Shown here piece by piece: positions 1-7,967 of a stretch of 64,000 bases of DNA (its first letter is position 1; the number at the start of each line of letters is the position of its first letter). Origin of the DNA: Streptomyces sp. NBC_00464 (GTDB lineage: Bacteria > Actinomycetota > Actinomycetes > Streptomycetales > Streptomycetaceae); the NCBI RefSeq assembly GCF_036013915.1, contig NZ_CP107899.1:992001-1056000 (forward strand), given 5' to 3'. The notes beneath the pieces are model-generated. The model saw nothing but the letters and a program-made list of their open reading frames with translations. It made no database searches and had not been told where the DNA came from. The translations under genes were made by a program, and so were the position numbers.

Positions 1-246
1 GGCCCGGCGGCGGCGCACTGCCTGGCCTTCTGCCGTTCCGGCGAGGTGGTCACCGCGGTGACCCGGCTGCCACTGCGGCTGGCGGAGTCGGGCGGCTGGC
101 GCCGGACGGAGCTGGCGCTGCCGGACGACGGGGTGTGGCGCGATCTGCTGACGCCGGGCCGGAGGTTCTCGGGCGGCACGGTCGCGGTGGCGGAGCTGTT
201 CGCCGAGCGGCCGGTCGCGCTGCTCAGCAGGAGCGGTCGCGTCTAG
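1..246 (+). CDS. treY: malto-oligosyltrehalose synthase, C-terminal end (partial)
   Basis: Only the last 81 codons are in the window; the frame is open from base 1 and stops with TAG. The peptide has the TreY-type C-terminal beta domain, with GGWRRTEL, a WRDLLTPGR stretch and the closing VAELFAERPVALLSR. TreY isomerises the reducing end of maltodextrins to an alpha-1,1 linkage. treZ, which releases the trehalose, lies on the same strand about 6 kb downstream, separated by unrelated genes. The call rests on a short tail plus this context. Confidence 0.75.
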   Translation, partial: GPAAAHCLAFCRSGEVVTAVTRLPLRLAESGGWRRTELALPDDGVWRDLLTPGRRFSGGTVAVAELFAERPVALLSRSGRV

Positions 247-366
247 GGCCTCTCGTCCGGATCAGGCCGGATCGGGGAGCGGGGTCCGGTGCGTGCCGCT
301 GCAAGGCGGAGGAGGAGGTCACTGCGGAGCATGGGCGACCGTCAACAACGCTGCAGGGCCATACGC

Positions 367-1116
367 CTACGGCCTTTCGGCCGTCCGGTAGACGGAGACA
401 TGGGAGCGCGACTCCGCGGTGAATTCCTCGCCCGTCCAGTCGGCATGCCTGGACTCCAGCGTCATCCCGGCCAGCTCGGCCATCAGGTCGAGTTCGGCCG
501 GCCAGATGTACCGGTGCGGGCTGCGAAACAGCCGGGCCTCGCGGCCGCCCTCGGCGTCGAACCCGAAGTGGTGCGAGACGACCTGCTGGCGCAGGACGTC
601 GTAGGTGTCGAGCCCGACATAGCCCGGCGCCGACCCGAAGACCACGGCCTGCTGACCCGGCGGCAGCTTGCGAAGCTCGGGGACCCACAGCTCGATGACG
701 AACCGCCCGCCCGGCGCGAGGTGGCGTGCGGCGTTCCGGAAACAGGCGACCTGTTCGGCCTGCGTGAGCAGGACCGAGATGCCGTTGTAGACGAGGTAGA
801 CGAGCTGGAACTCGCCCGGCACTCGCGCGGTGACCATGTCGCCGACGACGACGGGCATGGCCGCCTCGTCCGCCTTGTTACGGAGTTCATCGACCATCGG
901 CTTCGACAGCTCGATGCCGCTGACCGGGACTCCGCGCTCCGCGAGCGGCACTGCCACCCGTCCGGTCCCGATGGCGAACTCCAGGGCCCGCCCGCCCGCG
1001 GCGAGCTCCACCAGGCGGTCCACCGTCGGCTCCAGCACCTCCGAGGCGAACATGCCGGTTCCAGGGGTGTCATAGCTCTGGGCGGCCTGGTCGTCCCAAA
1101 TCTCGTTCTGCAGCAT
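367..1116 (-). CDS. class I SAM-dependent methyltransferase
   Basis: A 249-residue Rossmann-fold methyltransferase. Residues about 45-58 carry motif I (LEFAIGTGRVAVPL), followed by an acidic SGIELSK strand, VVVGDM (SAM adenine side) and the post-motif LAPGGRFVIELW strand. This is the layout of small-molecule methyltransferases with a methyltransferase-25 fold; nothing indicates the substrate. The gene converges on treY. The ATG at 1116 has only a weak upstream SD, but the protein begins at the usual place for the family (MLQNEIWDDQAAQSYD). The neighbours do not suggest a pathway. Confidence 0.8.
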   Translation of the reverse strand: MLQNEIWDDQAAQSYDTPGTGMFASEVLEPTVDRLVELAAGGRALEFAIGTGRVAVPLAERGVPVSGIELSKPMVDELRNKADEAAMPVVVGDMVTARVPGEFQLVYLVYNGISVLLTQAEQVACFRNAARHLAPGGRFVIELWVPELRKLPPGQQAVVFGSAPGYVGLDTYDVLRQQVVSHHFGFDAEGGREARLFRSPHRYIWPAELDLMAELAGMTLESRHADWTGEEFTAESRSHVSVYRTAERP

Positions 1117-1229
1117 GAGGAGCGATGATTGACCACCGTCCGTGGGACGTCAACGCAATTTCGCCACAGCCGGGATGAGCGTGCGCCACCGGGGCCCGGC
1201 GTTCCGGCCGGACCGTTCGCCGGGAGTTC

Positions 1230-2234
1230 CTACGGCCGGACGAGAAGGGACCGCGGGCCCCGTGTGAGCAGGCCGGTGGCGGCCGGGCGGAATCCCTGCG
1301 CCCAGCGCAGGGTGGGCATCGCGTCGAGCAGGGCGCGCAGGCCCTGTTCGGCTTCCAGCCGGCCGAGCAGCACGGCGGGGCAGTCCGCGGGGCCGGGCGT
1401 GCCGCGGTCCTGGTCGCGGCGGAAGGGGTCGAAGACATCCGGTGCGGCGAACCGTTCCGGGTCACGGCCCGCCGAGCCGATCAGGCAGGCGACGGGCGCG
1501 CGGGCGGGCAGGGTGCCGCCGCTGAGGGTGACCTCGGCGACGGTGCGGCGCAGCACGATCTGGACGGGCGGGTCGCGGCGCAGCGTCTCGGTCCAGGCCC
1601 GGCCGGTGAGCGCGGGTTCGATGCGCAGGGCGGCCAGCAGGTCGGGGTCGTCCAGCAGATTGGCGAGGAGCGAGGCGAGAGCGGTCTCCCGCAGTCCGGT
1701 GTGCCGGGTGCAGGGGGCGGCGTCGGAGGCCGGGCCGGAGTCCGGGCCGGCTCCGGAGGGCAGCCAGCGGCAGAACTCCTCGACGAGATCGGCCTGCGGG
1801 CGTCCGGCGATGCGCCGGGCCAGGACGTAGGCGGTCCGCTCGACGCGCTCCGCGAGATGCCCGGGTACGGTGCCGGCCGCCACCGCGTACCGGTCGCGGG
1901 GCAGGCAGCGGGCGTTGCCGTGGCAGAGCCCGAGCGGGGCGGGCCCTCCGCGAGGCGCTCCGTCGTGCGGGAAGCCCGCGAACCTCGGATCGGTGAGGGC
2001 GGTGGCCACGTCGTCGTACCGGCTGACGAGCCAGGCGCCCAGCGGCGCGTCGTAGCTGAGCGGGTACTCCTCGCGGAGCACTCGGTAGAGCCAGTACGGG
2101 TCGTGGGCCGCGCCCGGTGCGAGGAGGCTGGGGCCGCTGCCGGCGCGGCGCGGCCGTGTGGACGGGTGCCGGACGGTGCGGCGTTCGGGCGAGGACGTCG
2201 GGGCCGGTATGTCTCCGGGCGCGTCTGCCTGCAT
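1230..2234 (-). CDS. degenerate cytochrome P450-like protein
   Basis: A 334-residue P450-like protein, shorter than the usual 400 or so. The N-terminal LLAPGAAHDPYWLYRVLREEYP and SRYDDVATALTDPRF segments are typical, as are ExxR (E216-T-L-R219) and the following VAEVTL...RDPERF..PDVFDPFR stretch. The heme-ligand loop is eroded: a Cys remains (C285, in ADCPAVLLGRLEAE), but the FGxGxHxC consensus is gone. The I-helix oxygen-activation motif (AGxxTT) is replaced by Pro/Gly/Ala-rich sequence near residues 158-178. It may be a catalytically altered P450 or one decaying in frame. No ferredoxin or reductase gene is adjacent. Confidence 0.7.
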   Translation of the reverse strand: MQADAPGDIPAPTSSPERRTVRHPSTRPRRAGSGPSLLAPGAAHDPYWLYRVLREEYPLSYDAPLGAWLVSRYDDVATALTDPRFAGFPHDGAPRGGPAPLGLCHGNARCLPRDRYAVAAGTVPGHLAERVERTAYVLARRIAGRPQADLVEEFCRWLPSGAGPDSGPASDAAPCTRHTGLRETALASLLANLLDDPDLLAALRIEPALTGRAWTETLRRDPPVQIVLRRTVAEVTLSGGTLPARAPVACLIGSAGRDPERFAAPDVFDPFRRDQDRGTPGPADCPAVLLGRLEAEQGLRALLDAMPTLRWAQGFRPAATGLLTRGPRSLLVRP

Positions 2235-2380
2235 GGCGTACCCCCCGGGGCGTTCGGTGCGCCGGTGTGCGGCGCGGTCCCTGTCAGGGGATCACCTGAA
2301 CGGGCCCGCCGCAGTCCGCGTGCGGCCGTCCGGGTGACGGGGCGGCCGCCGTCCGGCACGTGGTACGGGTCGGTCGCGGC

Positions 2381-3025
2381 TCAGTCGATGTCCTCGAACA
2401 CGGGGCGCCGGCCCGCGCGGCGCCGTACGAATCCGCGCCGTCCGGCCAGGAGGGTGATGCAGGTCCAGCCGACGGCGCCCATGACAAGCATGCCGAGCCG
2501 GCCGCCCGAATCGATGTCGGAGGCGGCTTCCAGCGGGACGACGCCCTTGGGATCCCTGACGACCTCGATCCGGTCGCCCACCTCCCAGTCCGGGTGGTCC
2601 CCGTTGTAGTTCAGGGTCTCCTTGAGCTCACCCAGCCGGCCCTCAAGGGTGAAGCGGTGATTCGATCCGCCGTTGGCGGCGGCGCTGTCGGCGGTGATGC
2701 GAACGGTCTCGCGCACGCCTCGGCCGTCGAGCGCCGCCTCGGGCGCGTACTGGACCGAGCCCACGAGCACGAACACGGCCGGCAGCACGGAGAGGGCGGC
2801 GAGCCACCACGCGTGATGGAGGAAACGCAGGACGATCACGAAGACGAAGCACCCGATGACTCCGGTGATGATCGGGATGGCGTCCGTGCCCAACGCGACA
2901 TAGGAGATGCCCGTGTTCACCGCGGCGATGATCCAGCCGAGTGCCACCACGGCGAGTGTGAACAGGAAGTACGTTCCTCGGTCCACGGTCGGACTCTGCG
3001 TCTTCTTCATGTCCACTGCAGTCAT
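2381..3025 (-). CDS. DUF3592-type membrane protein
   Basis: A 214-residue integral membrane protein with hydrophobic segments near residues 20-38, 46-66 and 73-92 and a last one around 178-196. Between these is a soluble beta-rich stretch with the DUF3592-like pattern (NYNGDHPDWEVGDRIEVVRDPK), in which a short cytoplasmic or extracytoplasmic domain senses or transports an unknown ligand. A basic tail (RRAGRRP) follows the last helix. A second in-frame Met six residues in could also be the start. The function is unknown for the family. Confidence 0.65.
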   Translation of the reverse strand: MTAVDMKKTQSPTVDRGTYFLFTLAVVALGWIIAAVNTGISYVALGTDAIPIITGVIGCFVFVIVLRFLHHAWWLAALSVLPAVFVLVGSVQYAPEAALDGRGVRETVRITADSAAANGGSNHRFTLEGRLGELKETLNYNGDHPDWEVGDRIEVVRDPKGVVPLEAASDIDSGGRLGMLVMGAVGWTCITLLAGRRGFVRRRAGRRPVFEDID

Positions 3026-3091
3026 CAGGGCAGCATAGACAGTCCTCTTCCACCGCCTCGGCCCGGCACCAGCAGGCGTGAGCGCCCCCGG

Positions 3092-3658
3092 CTACGCCGG
3101 CGGCCGGAGCGGGGGCGCCGAGAGCCGGAAGGTCATCCTGCCGAAGCTCACCTGGTCCCCCTCGCGCACCGGCACCGTCCCCGTGACGCGCTGCCCGTTG
3201 ACACAGGTGCCGTTGGTCGAGCCGAGGTCGCGCAGCACCCACCGGCCGCTGTGCGCGGTGAGTTCGGCGTGCATCCGGGACACCGTCTCGTGGCTGAGCC
3301 GGAGTCCGTTGCCCGGGTCGCGGCCGATGAGCAGGGGGTACGGACTCGGCGCCGGCAGCAGCAGTTTGGGCAGCCGCTCGGCCCGCCATGCCCTGCGGAC
3401 CCGCTCGGGAAAGCCGGAGACCCCGCTCACGGCCCGGAAGAGCTGCCGCGACCAGCGGCCGCCACTCTCCAGGTCGGCGGTGAGCGCCTCCAGTTGGTCG
3501 GAACGGCTGGCGATCAGGGCCAGTTCCATGCGCCGCATGAAGGTGTCGTGGGAGAGCTTGCCCTGCGCCGCACCCTCTCTGAGCACACCGAGAACACGGT
3601 CGCGCTGGGCGTCGGACAGCCGCGCGGGATACGTGTGGGACTCGAAGGAGGACGTCAC
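3092..3658 (-). CDS. DUF1707 and FHA domain protein
   Basis: 188 residues with a GTG start. Residues 10-65 are an actinobacterial DUF1707 helical domain (YPARLSDAQRDRVLGVLREG ... RMELALIASRSDQL). Residues about 108-185 are a forkhead-associated domain with the phosphothreonine-binding pattern LIGRDPGN, SRMHAEL and LGSTNGTCVNG. FHA domains bind pThr peptides, so this is probably an adaptor downstream of a Ser/Thr kinase; no kinase gene is adjacent. It is divergent from the GNAT gene at 3834, and the roughly 175-bp gap between them contains a GGAATATTC palindrome (3736-3744). Confidence 0.85.
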   Translation of the reverse strand: MTSSFESHTYPARLSDAQRDRVLGVLREGAAQGKLSHDTFMRRMELALIASRSDQLEALTADLESGGRWSRQLFRAVSGVSGFPERVRRAWRAERLPKLLLPAPSPYPLLIGRDPGNGLRLSHETVSRMHAELTAHSGRWVLRDLGSTNGTCVNGQRVTGTVPVREGDQVSFGRMTFRLSAPPLRPPA

Positions 3659-3833
3659 AGAACCAATTGTCGGGCCGACCGCCCCGGAGTGTCCAGAACA
3701 ACGCCGCTTTCCGCCCTCCTGACCTGCACGCCTCCGGAATATTCAGGGACCGTGCGCGCCGGACGTTGCTAAGGTCGACCGCCGTGCCGTCCCGGCGACC
3801 GCCGGGGCGAGTCCGTACACCTGTGGGGGATTT

Positions 3834-4790
3834 GTGCTCGACGCACCACTCGAACCGACCGTCCGTCCGATCAGCGGCCCGGAGGAGCTGGATCTGTTCT
3901 GCCGGCTGTCCTACGTCCTCGACCACGAACTCGCGGACGACCTCGCATCGGGCCGGCGCCGCCCGGACTGGATGTGGGTGGCCCTGCGGGGTGACCGGGT
4001 GCTGGCGCGGATCGCCTGGTGGAGCAAGGACGGCAAGGAGCCGCTCCTCCTCGACTTCTTCGACCTGGACGACACGCTGCCCGAGCCCGAGCGCGGGGAG
4101 GTCGGGCTGCGGCTGCTGGAGGCGGCGACCGCGGCCGTCGTTCCGGCCGGCGCACCGCGTCCCGAGTACGGGCGCTACATACCGCCGGACTGGCGCGAGG
4201 ACCCGGCGGCCCGTGACGTCGTCGAGGCGCGCATCCGGGTCATGGAACGCACCGGTGCCCGGATGCTCGTGGAGCGGCTGCGCCTGGAGTGGCGTGCGGG
4301 CACCCCCGTGCCGGCCGACAGCGGCCGGCTGCGGTTCCGCCCGGTCGCCGGGCGCGAGGATCTCCTCGCGCTGATGGCGCCGGTGATGGAGGGCACTCTC
4401 GACGCCCACGGACAGCAGGACCTGGCGTCCGGCCTGTCGGCGCGCGAGGCCGCGGAGAAGCAGTACGACGAGGAGCTCGCCAACTACTCGACCCCGCAGG
4501 AGTGGTGGCGCGTCGCCGAGCTTCCGGACGGTGAACCGGTCGGCTTCGTGATCCCGGCCCGCAACAGCTACAACCCGATCATCGCGTACATCGGCGTGCT
4601 GCCCGCTCAGCGCGGTCACGGCTACATCGACGAACTCCTCGCCGAGGGCACCCGGGTGCTCGCCGGGCAGGACGGCGTGGAGCGCATCCGGGCCGCGACG
4701 GACCTGGGCAACGTGCCGATGGCGAAGTCCTTCGCGCGGCTGGGCTACGTCAACTTCGAGCGCGCCTTCGACATGGTGTGGGACGACTGA
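3834..4790 (+). CDS. GNAT family N-acetyltransferase (first of a tandem pair)
   Basis: 318 residues. The GTG start is chosen for the GGGGGA SD six bases upstream. The C-terminal half (about 165-318) has the GNAT acetyl-CoA loop in VLPAQRGHGYIDELL and the beta6/alpha4 segment ATDLGNVPMAKSFARLGY. The N-terminal half (1-150) looks like a degenerate second GNAT-like lobe (DWMWVALRGDRVLARIAWW). The acceptor substrate is unknown. The downstream gene at 5027 has the same architecture and many identical motifs, so the pair arose by tandem duplication. A strong hairpin lies 22 bp after the stop. Confidence 0.8.
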   Translation: MLDAPLEPTVRPISGPEELDLFCRLSYVLDHELADDLASGRRRPDWMWVALRGDRVLARIAWWSKDGKEPLLLDFFDLDDTLPEPERGEVGLRLLEAATAAVVPAGAPRPEYGRYIPPDWREDPAARDVVEARIRVMERTGARMLVERLRLEWRAGTPVPADSGRLRFRPVAGREDLLALMAPVMEGTLDAHGQQDLASGLSAREAAEKQYDEELANYSTPQEWWRVAELPDGEPVGFVIPARNSYNPIIAYIGVLPAQRGHGYIDELLAEGTRVLAGQDGVERIRAATDLGNVPMAKSFARLGYVNFERAFDMVWDD

Positions 4791-4811
4791 CGGAGCGCCG
4801 TTTGCCGCGCA

Positions 4812-4838
4812 GGGCCGTCCAAATCCCTTGGACGGCCC
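4812..4838 (+). terminator. 11-bp perfect hairpin after the first GNAT gene
   Basis: Arms GGGCCGTCCAA and TTGGACGGCCC with a 5-base loop, no mismatches and no T tract, as is usual for Streptomyces terminators. Its position 22 bp after the stop codon fits termination. It also lies 64 bp before a small ORF with a strong SD, so a regulatory role is possible. Confidence 0.6.
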
Positions 4839-4902
4839 GCCGGGAGGGGGTTACTGTGTTCACGAGGGCATCCGGCCCCGGTCGAGGAAGGAGGCGAGGC
4901 AC

Positions 4903-4989
4903 ATGAGTACGGGCAACGGCACCATCCCGCGTACCACTTCGTTCCCGCGCTCCCGTCCCGTCCGCCGGGCGGTGTCCGACTCGGTCTGA
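4903..4989 (+). CDS. 28-residue basic small ORF, possible leader peptide
   Basis: ATG at 4903 follows a very strong SD (GGAGG within GAAGGAGGCGAG). The frame runs 28 codons to TGA and gives a Ser/Thr/Arg/Pro-rich basic peptide (start MSTGNGTIPRTTSFPRSR). The stop is 37 bp before the ATG of the second GNAT gene, which has its own GGAGG. I do not recognise the peptide. The strong SD is the main evidence that it is translated; it could be an upstream leader controlling the GNAT gene. There is no run of one residue to suggest classical attenuation. Confidence 0.4.
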   Translation: MSTGNGTIPRTTSFPRSRPVRRAVSDSV

Positions 4990-5026
4990 CCGGGAGCGCA
5001 CAGCTTTCTTCCGGAGGACTTCTTCC

Positions 5027-5938
5027 ATGACCGATCTGGTCATTCGCGCGCTCTCGCAGAGCGACGCCTCTCTCTTCGACTCCCTGCAGGACGCCTCACT
5101 CGTCGGCCGTGCCGCTTTCGGGCACCGCTACACCACGGTGGGCGACGGCGGGGAGTACCGCCCCGAGTGGACCTGGATCGCCCTGCGCGACGACATTGTC
5201 GTCGCGAGGGCCGCCTGGTGGGCCGGTCCCGATGACACCGAGCCCGTGCTGCTCAACTGGTTCGACTTCGCCGACGGCGAGGACGAGGCGGGCGCGGAGC
5301 TGCTGCGCCGCTCGCCGCTGCGCACCGAGTACGAACTGGGCCTTCCCGCGAACTGGCGCGAGGTCCCCGAGGTCCGGGCGGCCGCCGAGGCCCGGATCGC
5401 CGCCGCCACGGCGGCCGGTATGAAGCCGCTCGTCGAGCGGTACCAGTACAGGTGGACGCCGGACTGCGGTCTCCCCGAACGGCCCGGCCGGCTGGCCTTC
5501 CGTCCGGAGCCCGACGACGCGGCGATCCTCGGCCTGCTGCGCCGGATCCACTCCGTCACGCTCGACGCGCACGCCCGGCGGGCGATCGAGGGGCCCGGCG
5601 GACTGGAGGCCGCGGCCCAGGAGGAGCTCGACTTCTTCCACTGGTGCCCCTCGCCGAGGGAGTGGTGGCAGGTGGCGTACACGCCGGACGGTGAGCCGGC
5701 CGGTCTCCACATACCCGCGCACAACCCGTCGGGGCCGTGCATCGGCTTCATCGGGGTCGTGCCCGAGGCCCGCGGTCATGGCTACGGCTACGACCTGCTC
5801 GTGGAGTGCACGCACTTCCTGGCCGCCCGGGGAGCCGAGTTCATCGCGGGTGCGACCGACCGGGGGAACGTACCGATGGCGGCCGCCTTCGCGAGGGCCG
5901 GGCATCCGGTGACGCAGGAACGGATCCACCTGGTCTAG
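5027..5938 (+). CDS. GNAT family N-acetyltransferase (second of a tandem pair)
   Basis: 303 residues, a paralogue of the gene at 3834. Matching blocks are EWTWIALRDDIVVARAAWW, LPANWREVPEVRAAAEARI, SPREWWQVAYTPDGEPAG and the acetyl-CoA loop VVPEARGHGYGYDLL, followed by ATDRGNVPMAAAFARAGH. The GGAGG SD precedes the ATG by nine bases. The C-terminal lobe keeps the RxxGxG/A-type loop, so it should bind acetyl-CoA; the N-terminal lobe is shorter than in the first copy. The substrate is unknown. A hairpin terminator follows 11 bp after the stop. Confidence 0.8.
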   Translation: MTDLVIRALSQSDASLFDSLQDASLVGRAAFGHRYTTVGDGGEYRPEWTWIALRDDIVVARAAWWAGPDDTEPVLLNWFDFADGEDEAGAELLRRSPLRTEYELGLPANWREVPEVRAAAEARIAAATAAGMKPLVERYQYRWTPDCGLPERPGRLAFRPEPDDAAILGLLRRIHSVTLDAHARRAIEGPGGLEAAAQEELDFFHWCPSPREWWQVAYTPDGEPAGLHIPAHNPSGPCIGFIGVVPEARGHGYGYDLLVECTHFLAARGAEFIAGATDRGNVPMAAAFARAGHPVTQERIHLV

Positions 5939-5949
5939 GAATACGGGGC

Positions 5950-5981
5950 GGGGGCCGGTGCGGCGTTGCGCATCGGCCCCC
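5950..5981 (+). terminator. 12-bp hairpin terminator
   Basis: Arms GGGGGCCGGTGC and GCATCGGCCCCC (one G-T wobble), 8-base loop, followed by CTTCG. It sits 11 bp after the stop of the second GNAT gene and about 200 bp before treZ. Confidence 0.7.
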
Positions 5982-6182
5982 TTCGCGTGCTGTTCCCTGA
6001 AGACGTCGCGGTACGGGGCGAGTCTCCACATCCGTGAGAGGGAGTGCGTAGGGCGGAACCGGTCAGGGCAATGATCAGAACCAGACCTTAATCGCCAGTA
6101 ACGGGCTCGATCCGGCGTCATGGATCGAAGATCGCGTCTTCTGCCGACCATGGGCCGGTCCACGGAGACGAGGGAGCGCTGC

Positions 6183-7943
6183 ATGTTGTTCGAGGTATGG
6201 GCACCGGATGCGGAATCGGCCGTGCTGCGGCTGTCGGGTGAACCGCGGACCATGGAGCGCGATCCGGACCGGGCCGGCTGGTGGACCGCGCATGCGGAGG
6301 CGGCGGACGGCGACCGCTACGGTTTCGCCCTCGACGACGGCCCGGTGCGCCCCGACCCCCGCTCGCGCCGCCAGCCGGACGGGCCGGACGGAGACTCCGC
6401 CGTCGTCGACCACGACGCGTACACCTGGCGCAGCGCATGGGCGGGGCGCGGGCTGCCGGGCGCCGTCCTGTACGAGCTGCACATCGGTACGTACACCGCC
6501 GAAGGCACCTTCGACGCGGCGGCGGCCAGGCTGGGACATCTCGCCGAGCTGGGCATCACCCATGTGTCGCTGATGCCGGTCTGCCCGTTTCCCGGCGTCC
6601 ACGGCTGGGGGTACGAGGGGGTGTCGCTGTGGGCCGTGCACGAGCCGTACGGCGGCCCCGAGGGGCTGAAGCGCTTTGTCGACACGGCGCACGGGCTGGG
6701 GCTCGCCGTCGTCCTGGACGTGGTCCACAACCATCTGGGCCCGTCCGGCAACTACCTCCCCGTCTTCGGGCCGTACTTCACCGAGACGCACCACACCCCG
6801 TGGGGCGCGGCGGTCAACCTGGACGCGCCCGGCTCCGACGAGGTGCGGGCCTTCCTGCTGGGCAGCGCGCTCGCCTGGCTGCGCGACTACCGGCTGGACG
6901 GGCTGCGGCTGGACGCCGTCCACGCGCTGGCCGACACCCGGGCGCTGACGTTCCTGGAGGAACTGTCCGCCGCCACCGACGCGCTCGCTGCCGGACTCGG
7001 CCGTCCCCTCTCCCTCATCGCCGAGTCCGACCTCTGCGACCCGCGCACGACGACTCCGCGCGAGTCCGGCGGCATCGGTCTGCACGCCCAGTGGAACGAC
7101 GACTTCCACCACTGTCTGCACACCGCGCTGACGGGTGAGTCCCAGGGCTACTACGCGGACTTCGCCGCCGCCCCACTGGCCGGGCTCGCGAAGACCGTGA
7201 CGAGCGCCTTCTTCCACGACGGCACGTACTCCAGCTTCCGCGGCCGTACGCACGGCCGCCCCGTCGATGTCACCCGCAGTGCCGCCCACCGCTTCGTCGG
7301 CTACGCGCAGACCCACGACCAGATCGGCAACCGGGCGCTCGGCGACCGGCTCGCCGCCTCCCTCTCCCCCGGCCTGCTGGCCTGCGCGGCGGCGCTCGTG
7401 CTGACCGGTCCCTTCACCCCGATGCTGTTCATGGGCGAGGAGTGGGGCGCCCGGACACCCTGGCAGTTCTTCACCGACCACACCGATCCGGAGCTCGCCG
7501 AGGCCGTACGCACCGGCCGGCGGCGGGAGTTCGGGGCGCACGGCTGGGCCGAGGAGGACATCCCGGACCCGCAGGACCCGGCCACCCGCGACCGCTCCTG
7601 TCTGGACTGGAGCGAACCGCAACGCGAACCGCACGCCCGTCTGCACGCCTGGTACCGCGAACTCATCGCGCTGCGCCATGCCCTGCCCGACCTCTGCGAC
7701 CCGGACCTGGCGACGGTGCGGACGGCGTACGACGACGAGGCGCGCTGGCTGGCGTTCCGCCGGGGCGATCTGCGGGTCGCGGTCAACCTCGACGAGAAGC
7801 CGGCCACCATCCCGCTGGGCGGCGGCCGGCACCGCAGCGGCGGGGGCCGGGTGCTGGCCGCCTGGCAGCCCGTCGAGGCGCCCGGCGCGGACGGGGCGCT
7901 GCATCTGCCGCCGGAGTCGTGCGTGGTGCTGGCCGACGACTGA
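6183..7943 (+). CDS. treZ: malto-oligosyltrehalose trehalohydrolase
   Basis: TreZ hydrolyses maltooligosyl trehalose to free trehalose, the step after TreY. With the ATG at 6183 (SD GAGGGAG) it is 586 residues, the usual family size; an in-frame ATG at 6120 would add 21 residues without family character. The N-terminal beta domain (about 1-95) is CBM48-like. The GH13 barrel follows, with LYELHIGTYT, nucleophile Asp244 (GLRLDAVHAL), acid/base Glu281 (LIAESDL) and the third acid Asp379 (QTHDQIGNR). MLFMGEEWGA follows the last catalytic region. Trehalose is made here from glycogen-type glucans. Confidence 0.95.
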   Translation: MLFEVWAPDAESAVLRLSGEPRTMERDPDRAGWWTAHAEAADGDRYGFALDDGPVRPDPRSRRQPDGPDGDSAVVDHDAYTWRSAWAGRGLPGAVLYELHIGTYTAEGTFDAAAARLGHLAELGITHVSLMPVCPFPGVHGWGYEGVSLWAVHEPYGGPEGLKRFVDTAHGLGLAVVLDVVHNHLGPSGNYLPVFGPYFTETHHTPWGAAVNLDAPGSDEVRAFLLGSALAWLRDYRLDGLRLDAVHALADTRALTFLEELSAATDALAAGLGRPLSLIAESDLCDPRTTTPRESGGIGLHAQWNDDFHHCLHTALTGESQGYYADFAAAPLAGLAKTVTSAFFHDGTYSSFRGRTHGRPVDVTRSAAHRFVGYAQTHDQIGNRALGDRLAASLSPGLLACAAALVLTGPFTPMLFMGEEWGARTPWQFFTDHTDPELAEAVRTGRRREFGAHGWAEEDIPDPQDPATRDRSCLDWSEPQREPHARLHAWYRELIALRHALPDLCDPDLATVRTAYDDEARWLAFRRGDLRVAVNLDEKPATIPLGGGRHRSGGGRVLAAWQPVEAPGADGALHLPPESCVVLADD

Positions 7944-7967
7944 CCGACTGCCGGCGGCAGGCGGGGT

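Noticed and set aside
2643-4619. A 658-codon minus-strand frame spanning three real genes
   Set aside because: It overlaps the DUF3592, FHA and GNAT genes in other frames and has no family features.
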